Assembly: GCA_905215555.1 (NCBI GenBank)
Contig: CAJMQU010000033.1
Span: 1 to 48,583 of the forward strand
From: an uncultured bacterium
GTDB taxonomy: Bacteria; Bacteroidota; Bacteroidia; Bacteroidales; Bacteroidaceae
Direction: 5' to 3'
Length of the DNA stretch: 48,583 nt
Shown: positions 15,270 to 24,195 of the stretch, one piece after another
Layout of the letters: every line of letters starts with the position of its first letter
Numbering within the stretch: the first letter of the stretch is position 1
The notes under the pieces: model-generated
Databases searched by the model: none
What the model saw: the letters and a program-made list of their open reading frames with translations, nothing else
What the model was told of the DNA's origin: nothing
Position numbers and translations under genes: made by a program

Positions 15270-18020
15270 ATGAGTAAACTTGGCAGTTTGGTGCGTGAGC
15301 GCATCCTCATTTTAGACGGTGCCATGGGCACCATGATACAACAATACAACTTAACGGAAGAAGATTTCAGGGGAGAACGCTTTGCCGACATCCCCGGGCA
15401 GATTAAGGGAAATAATGACCTGCTTTGCCTGACACGTCCCGATGTGATACAGGATATACACCGCAAATATCTTACGGCGGGTGCCGATATCATCGAAACC
15501 AATACGTTCAGTTCCACCAGCGTCAGTATGGCCGATTATCATGTGCAGCAGTATGTGCGTGAGATGAACCTTGCCGCTGTGAAACTGGCACGCGAAGTGG
15601 CGGACGAATTCTCCACACCGGACAAACCGCGTTTCGTGGCCGGTTCCGTCGGACCTACCAATAAGACTTGCTCCATGAGTCCCGACGTGAACAATCCCGC
15701 CATGCGTGCGCTGACTTATGATGAACTTGCCGATGCCTATCGTGAGCAGATGGAAGCCTTGCTGGAAGGTGGGGTAGATGCCCTGCTGATAGAAACCATC
15801 TTCGACACCTTGAATGCTAAAGCAGCCATTTTTGCGGCGGAAAAGGCGATGGAGGCAACAGGTATCCGGGTGCCCGTCATGCTGTCCGTTACGGTATCCG
15901 ATACGGGTGGACGTACCCTTTCGGGACAGACACTGGAAGCGTTTCTTGCTTCTGTTCAGCATGCCGACATCTTTTCGGTGGGCTTGAACTGTTCGTTCGG
16001 TGCCCGTCAGTTGAAACCTTTCCTGGAACAGCTTGCTGCCCGTGCTCCTTATTATATCAGTGCATACCCCAATGCAGGTTTGCCCAACAGCCTCGGTCAG
16101 TACGATCAGACTCCTGCCGACATGGCGCATGAGGTGAAAGAATATATCCATGAGGGGTTGATAAATATTATCGGTGGTTGCTGCGGTACTACCGATGCGT
16201 ACATTGCCGAATATCCTGCATTGGTAGCCGGTGCGGCTCCTCACATTCCTGCTCCGAAGCCCGATAACCTTTGGCTTTCAGGCCTGGAATTGTTGGAGGT
16301 GACTCCCGAAAAGAACTTTATCAATGTGGGTGAGCGCTGCAACGTTGCCGGTTCACGCAAGTTCCTGCGGTTGATTAATGAAAAGAAATATGATGAGGCT
16401 CTTAGCATTGCCCGCCAACAGGTGGAAGACGGTGCACAGGTCATCGATGTGAATATGGACGACGGCCTGCTGGATGCGCAGGCGGAAATGACCACTTTCC
16501 TCAATCTTATCGCTTCCGAACCGGAGATAGCCCGTGTACCCGTCATGATTGACTCTTCCAAGTGGGAGGTCATCCTTGCCGGATTGAAGTGTCTGCAAGG
16601 AAAGTCCATCGTAAATTCCATCTCTTTGAAGGAGGGAGAAGAGAAATTCCTGGAACATGCCCGCACGATTAAACAATATGGCGCAGCGACCGTAGTGATG
16701 GCTTTTGATGAAAAAGGGCAGGCAGATACTTACGAACGTAAGATTGAAGTTTGTGCCCGTGCCTATCAGCTTTTGGTTGAGAAAGTCGGGTTCAATCCTC
16801 ACGATATCATTTTTGACCCTAACGTCCTTGCCGTAGCTACGGGTATGGACGAACATAATAACTATGCCGTAGACTTTATCCGGGCTACGGGCTGGATACG
16901 TAAGAATCTGCCCGGTGCACACGTCAGCGGTGGAGTAAGCAACCTTTCATTCTCTTTCCGCGGAAACAATTATATCCGCGAAGCCATGCATGCGGTATTC
17001 CTTTACTATGCCATCCGCGAAGGAATGGATATGGGAATTGTCAATCCGGCCACGGCTGTGCTTTATACGGATATTCCCGCCGATGTGTTGGAACGTATAG
17101 AAGATGTTGTGTTGAATCGCCGTCCCGATGCTGCCGAGCGTTTGATAGAAACAGCCGGGCAACTGAAATCCGCTGCCGAACAACAGCAAGGCAATGCGTC
17201 TGATAAGCATGTCGCACCGCTTTCCTGGCGTGATGGAACGAGCGTGGAGGAGCGATTGAAGTTTGCCTTGACAAAAGGGCTTGGCGATTACTTGGAAGAA
17301 GATCTTGCCGAAGCCTTGAAACTCTACTCGAAGGCTGTTGATATTATTGAAGGTCCTTTGATGGCGGGTATGAACTATGTGGGAGAGTTATTTGGTGCCG
17401 GGAAGATGTTTTTGCCGCAAGTTGTGAAGACAGCGCGTACCATGAAGAAAGCGGTGGCTATTCTTCAACCTGTAATCGAGTCCGAAAAACAGGAAGGTTC
17501 CGCTTCTGCCGGTAAAGTATTGCTTGCCACGGTGAAAGGTGACGTGCATGATATCGGTAAGAATATTGTTTCTGTGGTAATGGCTTGTAATGGGTATAAG
17601 ATAATAGACCTCGGCGTGATGGTGCCTGCCGAAACAATCGTTCAGCGTGCCTTGGCAGAGAAGGTAGATATGATTGGACTTAGTGGTCTGATAACTCCTT
17701 CGCTGGAAGAGATGGTGCATGTGGCTATGGAGCTGGAGAAAGCGGGGGCCGATATTCCGTTGTTGATTGGGGGGGCCACTACTTCCCGACTGCACACGGC
17801 GTTGAAGATTGCTCCGGTTTACCGTGCTCCTGTAGTTCATTTGAAAGATGCTTCTCAAAATGCAACAATTGCCGCCCGGTTGATGAATCCGAAAATGAAG
17901 GAGGAACTGGCGGAGAAATTATCTGCCGAATATGAACAGTTGCGTGAAAAGAGTGCAACTCAAGCTCCGAAGACGGTATCTCTGGAAGAGGCACAGAAGA
18001 ATAAACTGAATCTGTTTTAG
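15270..18020 (+). CDS. metH: Cobalamin-dependent methionine synthase, without the C-terminal reactivation domain
   Basis: 916 residues against about 1,230 for E. coli MetH. Domains present: homocysteine-binding with zinc cysteines C241 (GLNCSFGA) and C304/C305 (GGCCGT); pterin-binding (FINVGERCNVAGSRKFLRLI); cobalamin cap (about 650-740); and B12-binding with DVHDIGKN (D758, H760). The protein ends LEEAQKNKLNLF just after the B12 domain, so the AdoMet-binding reactivation domain is missing. The stop is clean and no AdoMet-domain sequence follows before the 18031-18130 inverted repeat, so this looks like a natural short form rather than a truncation. It transfers methyl from methyl-THF to homocysteine in the cytosol. 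Confidence 0.95.
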   Translation: MSKLGSLVRERILILDGAMGTMIQQYNLTEEDFRGERFADIPGQIKGNNDLLCLTRPDVIQDIHRKYLTAGADIIETNTFSSTSVSMADYHVQQYVREMNLAAVKLAREVADEFSTPDKPRFVAGSVGPTNKTCSMSPDVNNPAMRALTYDELADAYREQMEALLEGGVDALLIETIFDTLNAKAAIFAAEKAMEATGIRVPVMLSVTVSDTGGRTLSGQTLEAFLASVQHADIFSVGLNCSFGARQLKPFLEQLAARAPYYISAYPNAGLPNSLGQYDQTPADMAHEVKEYIHEGLINIIGGCCGTTDAYIAEYPALVAGAAPHIPAPKPDNLWLSGLELLEVTPEKNFINVGERCNVAGSRKFLRLINEKKYDEALSIARQQVEDGAQVIDVNMDDGLLDAQAEMTTFLNLIASEPEIARVPVMIDSSKWEVILAGLKCLQGKSIVNSISLKEGEEKFLEHARTIKQYGAATVVMAFDEKGQADTYERKIEVCARAYQLLVEKVGFNPHDIIFDPNVLAVATGMDEHNNYAVDFIRATGWIRKNLPGAHVSGGVSNLSFSFRGNNYIREAMHAVFLYYAIREGMDMGIVNPATAVLYTDIPADVLERIEDVVLNRRPDAAERLIETAGQLKSAAEQQQGNASDKHVAPLSWRDGTSVEERLKFALTKGLGDYLEEDLAEALKLYSKAVDIIEGPLMAGMNYVGELFGAGKMFLPQVVKTARTMKKAVAILQPVIESEKQEGSASAGKVLLATVKGDVHDIGKNIVSVVMACNGYKIIDLGVMVPAETIVQRALAEKVDMIGLSGLITPSLEEMVHVAMELEKAGADIPLLIGGATTSRLHTALKIAPVYRAPVVHLKDASQNATIAARLMNPKMKEELAEKLSAEYEQLREKSATQAPKTVSLEEAQKNKLNLF

Positions 18021-18030
18021 GGAAAACATG

Positions 18031-18130
18031 AACTATAAAACATTAATGCGAATCGGGAGTTGAAACAGATTCATTACTGCACAAGAAAGAGCTAATTTCA
18101 ACTCCTGATTCGCATTGATATTTTATAGTT
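18031..18130. terminator. 35-bp imperfect inverted repeat between convergent genes
   Basis: Arms 18031-18065 and 18096-18130 pair over 35 bases with three mismatches, two of which are G-U pairs in plus-strand RNA. The loop is 30 bases. It lies between the ends of metH and the mltF-like gene and probably serves both as a bidirectional terminator, although it lacks a clean T-run. Its length is more like a small mobile or REP-like repeat. Confidence 0.6.
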
Positions 18131-18134
18131 ATTC

Positions 18135-19526
18135 CTATTTCTTAATCTTCTTCTTATACGTCTCGTACCTCCCCATAATATCCCTCACGAAATTATACGT
18201 TTCTATTCCGCGGAAATAGCCGTTTTTGCAGACCGGATCGGTGAAGTATTCCTCGTTACTTTTCAGCAAGATGAAGTTTTCTACATTATCTTTCCAGATA
18301 TATTTGTTCTTTCCGTATTTCTCGGCCAGAGCCATGGCATCCTGCACGTGGCCGATACCGGAATTATAAGATGCAAGCACAAAGTTGAGCCGTTCTTCCG
18401 GTGGTACGGAAGAAAAACTTTTGGCAGTGGCATTAATATACTTGATGGCGGCTTTTACGCTTTCTTCCGGATTTTGTTCTTTTCCTTCAGGCATCCCCAT
18501 GGCACGTGCGGTGGCAGGCATCAGTTGCATCAGCCCTTTGGCCCCCGCCCATGATACGGCCGTGGTATCAAAGTTCGATTCCGTATAAGCCAGTGAAGCA
18601 AGCAGACGCCAGTCCCAGTCTATTTCAGAGGCATATTTCTTGAACAATTCATCAAAGTGTGAAATCTTTCCTTCCCGAAGGGACAGGATGGGAGAGTGGG
18701 GAGTGGCCTTACTTATTTCAAAGTATCTTTTCATACTGGCGGTGTAGGCGGGTGAAGTCATGTTTTCCTCATGCCATCTGTTGGCAGCCTCTGCCAGTTC
18801 CGGGCTGTCTTTACGTACTGCCCAGGAAGCTCTCTGGTCGAAACTGATGGATAACTTGATGTTCAGATTGGGATAATAGGTAGTGTTGAGTCTGGCTACA
18901 TCATTATCGGCAACGGTATAGGAGATTTTCCCCTGTGCTACTTGGGTGATAAGGTCTTCGGCCGAAACACTGTCATTGGTGACCTTGTGAATATGGATAC
19001 CCCCGCCAAGTTCTTTATCCAAATTTACCAGACGGTCGTAATATTTCCCCGGCTTCACATAGATGTCTTTGCCGATCAGTTCCGTTACGTCCGTCAGCGG
19101 TTTGTTTTTTCCGCCTGAACGTTGCACAATCACCTGATGCGTTATGACTTCTTCGCCGCAGTATATCAGACTGTCTTTCAGGTCTTTCGTGATAGGTACG
19201 TTGTAGGCTATGATGTCTCCCTCACCCGCCAGCAATTTGTTGATGAGTCCCTGTACGTTCCTCGCCACTACTACGCGTAACTTTACTCCAAGGCTTTTGG
19301 CAAATTGCTCACTTAGCTCGTACTGGAAACCCATATCTTGTCCACGATAGTTGAAGTAGGATGTGGAACTGTATAAAGTCAGTACAACGAGTTCACCGCT
19401 ATCTTTTATTTGTTGCAGATCTCCCACAGCCTCACCCTCCACAGCAGTGCGTTGTCTGTTTCCGCACCCCGATAGCCAGCACAGACACCATAAGGCAATC
19501 AGTAAAATCTTGGCGCTTACCCTCAT
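18135..19526 (-). CDS. MltF-like membrane-bound lytic murein transglycosylase lipoprotein
   Basis: 463 residues. Lipobox WLSGC (C21), then a periplasmic solute-binding domain (about 43-270, GELVVLTLYSSTSYFNYRGQ) and a C-terminal SLT lysozyme-like domain (about 300-455) with catalytic glutamate E316 in AYTESNFD and the family motif GAKGLMQLMPATARAMG. It cleaves the MurNAc-GlcNAc bond of peptidoglycan to form 1,6-anhydro ends. The arrangement is that of MltF; the ligand of the binding domain is unknown. It lies 21 bp downstream of udk on the same strand. Confidence 0.88.
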   Translation of the reverse strand: MRVSAKILLIALWCLCWLSGCGNRQRTAVEGEAVGDLQQIKDSGELVVLTLYSSTSYFNYRGQDMGFQYELSEQFAKSLGVKLRVVVARNVQGLINKLLAGEGDIIAYNVPITKDLKDSLIYCGEEVITHQVIVQRSGGKNKPLTDVTELIGKDIYVKPGKYYDRLVNLDKELGGGIHIHKVTNDSVSAEDLITQVAQGKISYTVADNDVARLNTTYYPNLNIKLSISFDQRASWAVRKDSPELAEAANRWHEENMTSPAYTASMKRYFEISKATPHSPILSLREGKISHFDELFKKYASEIDWDWRLLASLAYTESNFDTTAVSWAGAKGLMQLMPATARAMGMPEGKEQNPEESVKAAIKYINATAKSFSSVPPEERLNFVLASYNSGIGHVQDAMALAEKYGKNKYIWKDNVENFILLKSNEEYFTDPVCKNGYFRGIETYNFVRDIMGRYETYKKKIKK

Positions 19527-19547
19527 TTAATTTTCAATTTTCAATTC

Positions 19548-20153
19548 TCAAAGATGCTTCTTTATATACATAGTAAGAATGTCTATAGCCACCTGATTGT
19601 TTCCTCCTTCGGGCACGATTAAGTCGGCATATCGTTTGCACGGTTCGATGAATTGCTGATGCATCGGCTTCAGAATACGGGTGTAACGTTCCATCACCGC
19701 TTCTGCAGTGCGTCCACGCTCCACGACATCCCGCTGTATCACGCGGATAAGACGTTCGTCGGGGTCGGCATCCACAAAAATTTTGAGGTCCATCATGCTG
19801 CGCAGTTTTTTGTCGCATAAGGCAAGAATTCCTTCGATGATAACCACTTCCCGAGGTTCGATGTGAATGGTTTCCGGTTGGCGTGTACACGTCAGATACG
19901 AATAGGTGGGCTGTTCGATGCTTTTTCCTTCGCGCAGCATGGCTACGTGTTTGGACAGTAGACTCCACTCGAAGGCATCCGGGTGGTCGAAGTTGATATT
20001 CTGCCGTTCTTCCACAGGCACGTGGCTGCTGTCTTTGTAATAAGAGTCCTGAGGCAACAATACCACTTCGCCTGCCGGCAGGCTTTCGATAATTTTACGT
20101 ACGACGGTGGTCTTTCCTGAACCTGTTCCGCCTGCAATTCCTATTATTAACAT
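19548..20153 (-). CDS. udk: Uridine kinase
   Basis: 201 residues from ATG 20153 (MLIIGIAGGTGSGKTTVVRK). An extension to 20183 is possible, but family members start at this short beta strand before the P-loop. The Walker A motif GGTGSGKT is at residues 8-15, followed by QDSYYKDSSHVPVEERQNIN, the uridine-site region FDHPDAFEW, and the lid DERLIRVIQRDVVERGR. It phosphorylates uridine/cytidine to UMP/CMP in the cytosol (pyrimidine salvage). First gene of a minus-strand pair with the mltF-like gene. Confidence 0.93.
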   Translation of the reverse strand: MLIIGIAGGTGSGKTTVVRKIIESLPAGEVVLLPQDSYYKDSSHVPVEERQNINFDHPDAFEWSLLSKHVAMLREGKSIEQPTYSYLTCTRQPETIHIEPREVVIIEGILALCDKKLRSMMDLKIFVDADPDERLIRVIQRDVVERGRTAEAVMERYTRILKPMHQQFIEPCKRYADLIVPEGGNNQVAIDILTMYIKKHL

Positions 20154-20184
20154 CCGTTTAAGTGTATATTTAAAACAAAACAAG

Positions 20185-20192
20185 TATTTTTG
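20185..20192 (+). promoter_or_regulatory. -7 element for the Dabb gene
   Basis: TATTTTTG matches TAnnTTTG and lies in the divergent space between udk and the Dabb gene, 61 bp before its ATG. No clear -33 box, so this is tentative. Confidence 0.4.
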
Positions 20193-20253
20193 CGGTTACA
20201 TTTAATCGCTTCACTTGACAAATATATAGATAAATCATTAAAATAACAAAGTT

Positions 20254-20553
20254 ATGGTCAAACACATTGTATTATTTAAACTAAAAGACGAAGCACCGGC
20301 TGACAAAAAGCTGGCGGCTATGAACGATTTTAAAAACGCTATCGAGGCTCTTCCTGCCAAAATATCTGTTATCCGCAAAATAGAAGTCGGGTTGAATATG
20401 AATCCGGCCGAGGCCTGGAGTATTGCGCTCTACAGTGAGTTTGACACATTGGATGATGTGAAGTTCTATGCCACTCATCCCGATCATGTGGCTGCCGGTA
20501 AGCTGATTGCTGAAGTAAAGGAAAGCCGTGCATGTGTGGACTACGAAGAATAA
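20254..20553 (+). CDS. Dabb (stress-responsive alpha/beta barrel) protein
   Basis: 99 residues matching the Dabb ferredoxin-like dimer fold from end to end: MVKHIVLFKLKDEA, IRKIEVGLNMNP, YSEFDTLDDVKFYATHPDHV. The family forms small dimeric barrels; most bacterial members have no proven reaction, and a few bind or act on hydrophobic small molecules. Cytosolic. It precedes the dsbD-like gene by 28 bp and could share its transcript. Confidence 0.88.
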   Translation: MVKHIVLFKLKDEAPADKKLAAMNDFKNAIEALPAKISVIRKIEVGLNMNPAEAWSIALYSEFDTLDDVKFYATHPDHVAAGKLIAEVKESRACVDYEE

Positions 20554-20581
20554 TTGGAAATTGAAAATTAAAAATTAAAGG

Positions 20582-22630
20582 ATGAAAAAGATATTGTCCA
20601 TTTGTCTGCTGCTCATAGCCGTTATGGCGCAGGCGCAGATACAGGAACCTGTCAAGTTCAAGTCGGAACTGAAGACGCTTGCGGCAGGTGAAGCGGAAAT
20701 TGTATTCACCGCTACTATCGATAAGGGCTGGCATGTGTATTCTACCGACCTTGGTGATGGTGGTCCTATCTCGGCTACATTCAATGTAGAGAAAATATCC
20801 GGTGCCACGGTTGTGGGAAAACTGCAGCCGAAAGGTAAAGAAATAGCTTCTTATGATAAGTTGTTCGAGATGAATGTGCGCTATTTTGAGGGTACGGCAC
20901 AGTTTGTCCAGAAGCTGAAACTTACAGGGGGAGATTATCAGGTGCAGGGATTCTTGGAATTCGGAGCCTGCAATGATGAAAACTGCTTGCCGCCTACGCA
21001 GGTGGAATTTGATTTCAAGGGTAAGGCGGAAGCTGCCAAGGGTGCGGTCGCTGCAACTCCTGCGGACAAGCCGGCAACTCCCGTCGCAGAAGAAAAAGCG
21101 GAAAGTCAGCCGGTTGAACAGGCCGGAACGCCGGCGGATGCTGCTGTGATTGGTGGGGCGGACGGTTCGACGGATGTGAACGTTATGGAAAACATAGACC
21201 TTTGGAAACCGGTAATTTCTGATCTGAAATCTTTTGGTGAAACTACCTCACAGGAAAATATGTCATGGATTTATATCTTTATCACCGGATTCCTCGGTGG
21301 ATTGCTGGCTCTGTTCACTCCTTGTGTATGGCCCATTATCCCGATGACGGTGAGCTTCTTCCTGAAACGTTCCAAAGATAAGAAAAAAGGTATTCGCGAT
21401 GCCTGGACGTATGGTGCTTCTATCGTAGTGATTTACGTTACACTGGGTTTGGCTATTACGCTGATTTTCGGTGCCAGTGCGCTGAATGCGCTTTCCACGA
21501 ATGCTGTGTTCAATATCCTTTTCTGTCTGATGCTGGTGGTGTTTGCCGCTTCTTTCTTCGGGGCATTCGAGTTGACATTGCCTTCTAAATGGAGCAATGC
21601 GGTTGACAGTAAGGCAGAGGCCACAAGCGGTTTGCTCAGCATCTTCCTGATGGCGTTTACGCTTTCGTTGGTATCATTCTCTTGCACGGGTCCCATTATC
21701 GGTTTTCTGCTTGTGCAGGTATCCACAACGGGTAGTGTAGTGGCTCCTGCTATCGGTATGCTTGGTTTTGCCATTGCTTTGGCATTGCCGTTCACGCTGT
21801 TCGCCTTGTTCCCGTCCTGGTTGAAGTCTATGCCGAAATCGGGAGGCTGGATGAATGTCATCAAGGTTACCCTCGGTTTCCTGGAACTGGCTTTTGCCTT
21901 GAAGTTCCTCTCCGTAGCCGATTTGGCATACGGTTGGCGCATTCTCGACCGTGAAACATTCCTGGCTTTGTGGATTGTGCTGTTTGCTTTGCTGGGCTTC
22001 TACCTGTTGGGCAAAATCAAGTTTCCGCACGATGATGACGACACGAAAGTGGGAGTGGGCCGCTTCTTCATGGCACTCTTTTCATTAGCTTTTGCCGTAT
22101 ATATGGTTCCCGGTTTGTGGGGGGCTCCATTGAAAGCGGTGAGTGCTTTTGCTCCGCCTATGCAGACGCAGGACTTCAACCTCTATAATAATGAGGTGCA
22201 TGCCAAGTTTGAGGATTACGATCTCGGAATGGAATATGCCCGTCAGCATGGCAAACCTGTGATGCTCGACTTCACCGGTTACGGTTGTGTGAACTGCCGT
22301 AAGATGGAACTTGCCGTATGGACAGACTCGAAGGTGAGCGATATCATAAACAACGACTATGTGCTCATCACACTTTACGTAGATAATAAGACTCCGCTGA
22401 CCGAACCTGTAAAAGTGGTTGAAAATGGCAGAGAGCGTACCCTGCGTACAGTAGGAGATAAATGGAGCTATCTGCAACGGGTTAAGTTCGGCGCAAATGC
22501 ACAACCGTTCTATGTGCTGATCAATAATGAGGGCCGTCCCCTGAATAAATCTTATTCCTACGACGAGGACATTCCTAAGTATATCGAATTCCTGCAAACC
22601 GGATTGGAGAATTATAAGAAAGGAAAATGA
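20582..22630 (+). CDS. DsbD-like thiol:disulfide interchange protein
   Basis: 682 residues. Signal peptide (about 1-19), N-terminal DsbD-alpha domain (about 25-150) with the cysteine pair CNDENC, an alanine/proline-rich linker (about 155-190), an eight-helix membrane domain with the two redox cysteines in FTPCVWPIIP and FSCTGPIIG, and a C-terminal thioredoxin-like domain with GYGCVNCRKME. All three cysteine pairs are intact, so it can carry electrons from cytosolic thioredoxin to periplasmic thiols. It overlaps the CAT-like gene by 4 bases (ATGA), showing translational coupling. Confidence 0.92.
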   Translation: MKKILSICLLLIAVMAQAQIQEPVKFKSELKTLAAGEAEIVFTATIDKGWHVYSTDLGDGGPISATFNVEKISGATVVGKLQPKGKEIASYDKLFEMNVRYFEGTAQFVQKLKLTGGDYQVQGFLEFGACNDENCLPPTQVEFDFKGKAEAAKGAVAATPADKPATPVAEEKAESQPVEQAGTPADAAVIGGADGSTDVNVMENIDLWKPVISDLKSFGETTSQENMSWIYIFITGFLGGLLALFTPCVWPIIPMTVSFFLKRSKDKKKGIRDAWTYGASIVVIYVTLGLAITLIFGASALNALSTNAVFNILFCLMLVVFAASFFGAFELTLPSKWSNAVDSKAEATSGLLSIFLMAFTLSLVSFSCTGPIIGFLLVQVSTTGSVVAPAIGMLGFAIALALPFTLFALFPSWLKSMPKSGGWMNVIKVTLGFLELAFALKFLSVADLAYGWRILDRETFLALWIVLFALLGFYLLGKIKFPHDDDDTKVGVGRFFMALFSLAFAVYMVPGLWGAPLKAVSAFAPPMQTQDFNLYNNEVHAKFEDYDLGMEYARQHGKPVMLDFTGYGCVNCRKMELAVWTDSKVSDIINNDYVLITLYVDNKTPLTEPVKVVENGRERTLRTVGDKWSYLQRVKFGANAQPFYVLINNEGRPLNKSYSYDEDIPKYIEFLQTGLENYKKGK

Positions 22631-23286
22631 AACATATTGTAGACATTGACACATGGGAACGCCGGGATAATTATAATTTCTTCCGGGACTTTGTGAATTC
22701 ATGGTATTCCATTACCACAGAGATTGATTGTACCGAGGCCAGTGCCGCAGCAAGGGCTTCCGGGCGTTCGTTTTTCCTTTATTATCTTTATGCCGTCGTT
22801 CGTTCGGCCAATGAGGTACCGGAACTCCGTTATCGTACGGATAAGGACGGACAGGTCATCTTCCATGATGAGGTGGATATCATTTCTCCGATAGCTGTGC
22901 CGGGAAAGACATTTTATACCGTCCGTATTCCTTATCATGAGGATTTCGAACGGTTTTATGCCGAAGCCTATTCACTGATAACCAATATTCCGGAAGACGG
23001 CGATCCATACGGAGCCGAGAAAGTGTTGGGGATGCAGGGCGATTATGATGTTGTTCATTTGAGTGCGGTTCCTAAGATGTACTTCACATCCACCACTTAC
23101 ACACTGGCGGAAGCCGGTAATGGTTGCAGTTATCCGCTGATGACTTCCGGCAAAGCCGTATCCCGTGAAGGGCGTTTGGTCTTTCCACTTTCTATTTATG
23201 TAAATCACGCATTCGTGGACGGCTCCCATCTGAGTTTATTTTTCCAGAAGATAGAGGAGCATCTGAAAAGTATTTCACGTGAATAA
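22627..23286 (+). CDS. Chloramphenicol acetyltransferase-like acyltransferase
   Basis: 219 residues, the length of type A CAT trimers. The catalytic segment VNHAFVDGSH keeps the active histidine (H194) and the structural aspartate (D198), but the usual preceding histidine of HHxxxDG is asparagine. SFFLYYLYAVVRSANEVPEL and RYRTDKDGQVIFHDEVD also match the family. It should transfer acetyl from acetyl-CoA to a hydroxyl; the acceptor is unknown. Its operon with dsbD, not a mobile element, suggests a housekeeping acyltransferase more than a drug-resistance gene. Confidence 0.85.
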   Translation: MKHIVDIDTWERRDNYNFFRDFVNSWYSITTEIDCTEASAAARASGRSFFLYYLYAVVRSANEVPELRYRTDKDGQVIFHDEVDIISPIAVPGKTFYTVRIPYHEDFERFYAEAYSLITNIPEDGDPYGAEKVLGMQGDYDVVHLSAVPKMYFTSTTYTLAEAGNGCSYPLMTSGKAVSREGRLVFPLSIYVNHAFVDGSHLSLFFQKIEEHLKSISRE

Positions 23287-23315
23287 GTCATATAAATAAC
23301 AAAAGCTATATTCGG

Positions 23316-23372
23316 TGCGGATAATGCAGGTTTATAAGGTTGTACAGCAACTGGAACTCTGCATTATCCGCA
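23316..23372. terminator. Hairpin after the CAT-like gene
   Basis: TGCGGATAATGCAG (23316-23329) and CTGCATTATCCGCA (23359-23372) are perfect 14-bp inverted copies with a 29-base loop, 30 bp after the CAT-like stop; the right arm runs into CATTTTG. Likely a terminator separating this operon from module 2; the long loop is unusual. Confidence 0.6.
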
Positions 23373-23447
23373 TTTTGTGTACCGGAAAAATCATTTTTTA
23401 TCCACTCTTCTTTTTCTATTTCCCTTTTTTATTTCCGGGATTTTACA

Positions 23448-23476
23448 TACGTTTGCAACATTGTAGACTACCTTTG
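23448..23476 (+). promoter_or_regulatory. Two tandem -7 elements for module 2 sigma gene
   Basis: TACGTTTG (23448-23455) and TACCTTTG (23469-23476) both match TAnnTTTG, 45 and 24 bp before the ATG at 23501. Neither has a clear -33 TTTG at 19-21 bp. The downstream one fits the short leader typical of these genes. Confidence 0.45.
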
Positions 23477-23500
23477 TGTTCCAGAAAATAAAAATATAAT

Positions 23501-24106
23501 ATGTCTTCAACAGATATTTTCAATGATGAACATGCACTGGTGCTCCGTTTGATAGACGGAGACGAATCCGCTTTCTGCGAACTCTACGCAGCTTACAAGA
23601 ACCGCCTGATATACTTTGCAATGCGTTTCCTTAAGTCGCGTGAATATGCGGAAGACATTTTCCAGGATGCGTTTACGGTTATTTGGCAGAGTCGTCGTTT
23701 CATTAATCCCGATGCCTCTTTTTCTTCTTATCTTTATACGATTGTCCGCAACCGGATATTAAACCAGTTGCGCGATTCCGCCAACGAAGAACAACTGAAA
23801 GAAAGCATACTCTCACAGGCGATTGATTATACCGATAATACCAAAGGTGATATTCTGGCGAATGATTTGAAGTCTCTCATTTCCCGTGCGCTGGAGCAAC
23901 TTACCCCCCGGCAGCGTGAAATCTTCAATATGAGTCGTGAGGCCCAACTGTCTCATAAAGAGATTGCAGAGAGTTTGGGAATATCCGTAAATACTGTTCA
24001 GGAACATATATCTTCTTCTCTGAAAGTCGTTCGTACCTACCTTATCAAGTATTCCGGCAGTGAATATGTCGATTTGGTTCTACTGCTTATCTGCCTGAAT
24101 TTATAA
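23501..24106 (+). CDS. ECF-type RNA polymerase sigma-70 factor (pectin module 2)
   Basis: 201 residues. Region 2: FCELYAAYKNRLIYFAMRF and EYAEDIFQDAFTVIWQSR. Region 4: LTPRQREIFNMSREAQLSHK and ESLGISVNTVQEHISSSLKV. Bacteroides ECF sigma partnered with the FecR gene 89 bp downstream. It ends in a hydrophobic stretch (YVDLVLLLICLNL) after region 4, as do the other two ECF sigmas here. Expected to activate the susCD-lyase operon when pectin oligosaccharides engage the transducer. Confidence 0.9.
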   Translation: MSSTDIFNDEHALVLRLIDGDESAFCELYAAYKNRLIYFAMRFLKSREYAEDIFQDAFTVIWQSRRFINPDASFSSYLYTIVRNRILNQLRDSANEEQLKESILSQAIDYTDNTKGDILANDLKSLISRALEQLTPRQREIFNMSREAQLSHKEIAESLGISVNTVQEHISSSLKVVRTYLIKYSGSEYVDLVLLLICLNL

Positions 24107-24195
24107 TAAATGTTAATCACACCCCAGCATCTTCCCTTTGCTGTGTATTACTCTATGTAGAGGAGAATGTATGCTGCCTTTAATGAGTTTACACT

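Noticed and set aside
22627..23286. CAT-like gene as an acquired antibiotic-resistance gene
   Set aside because: No mobile element flanks it, it is translationally coupled to dsbD, and the catalytic motif departs from resistance CATs.
23340..23552. 70-codon open frame before the module 2 sigma gene
   Set aside because: It overlaps the terminator hairpin, both promoter elements and the sigma start, so it is very unlikely to be coding.
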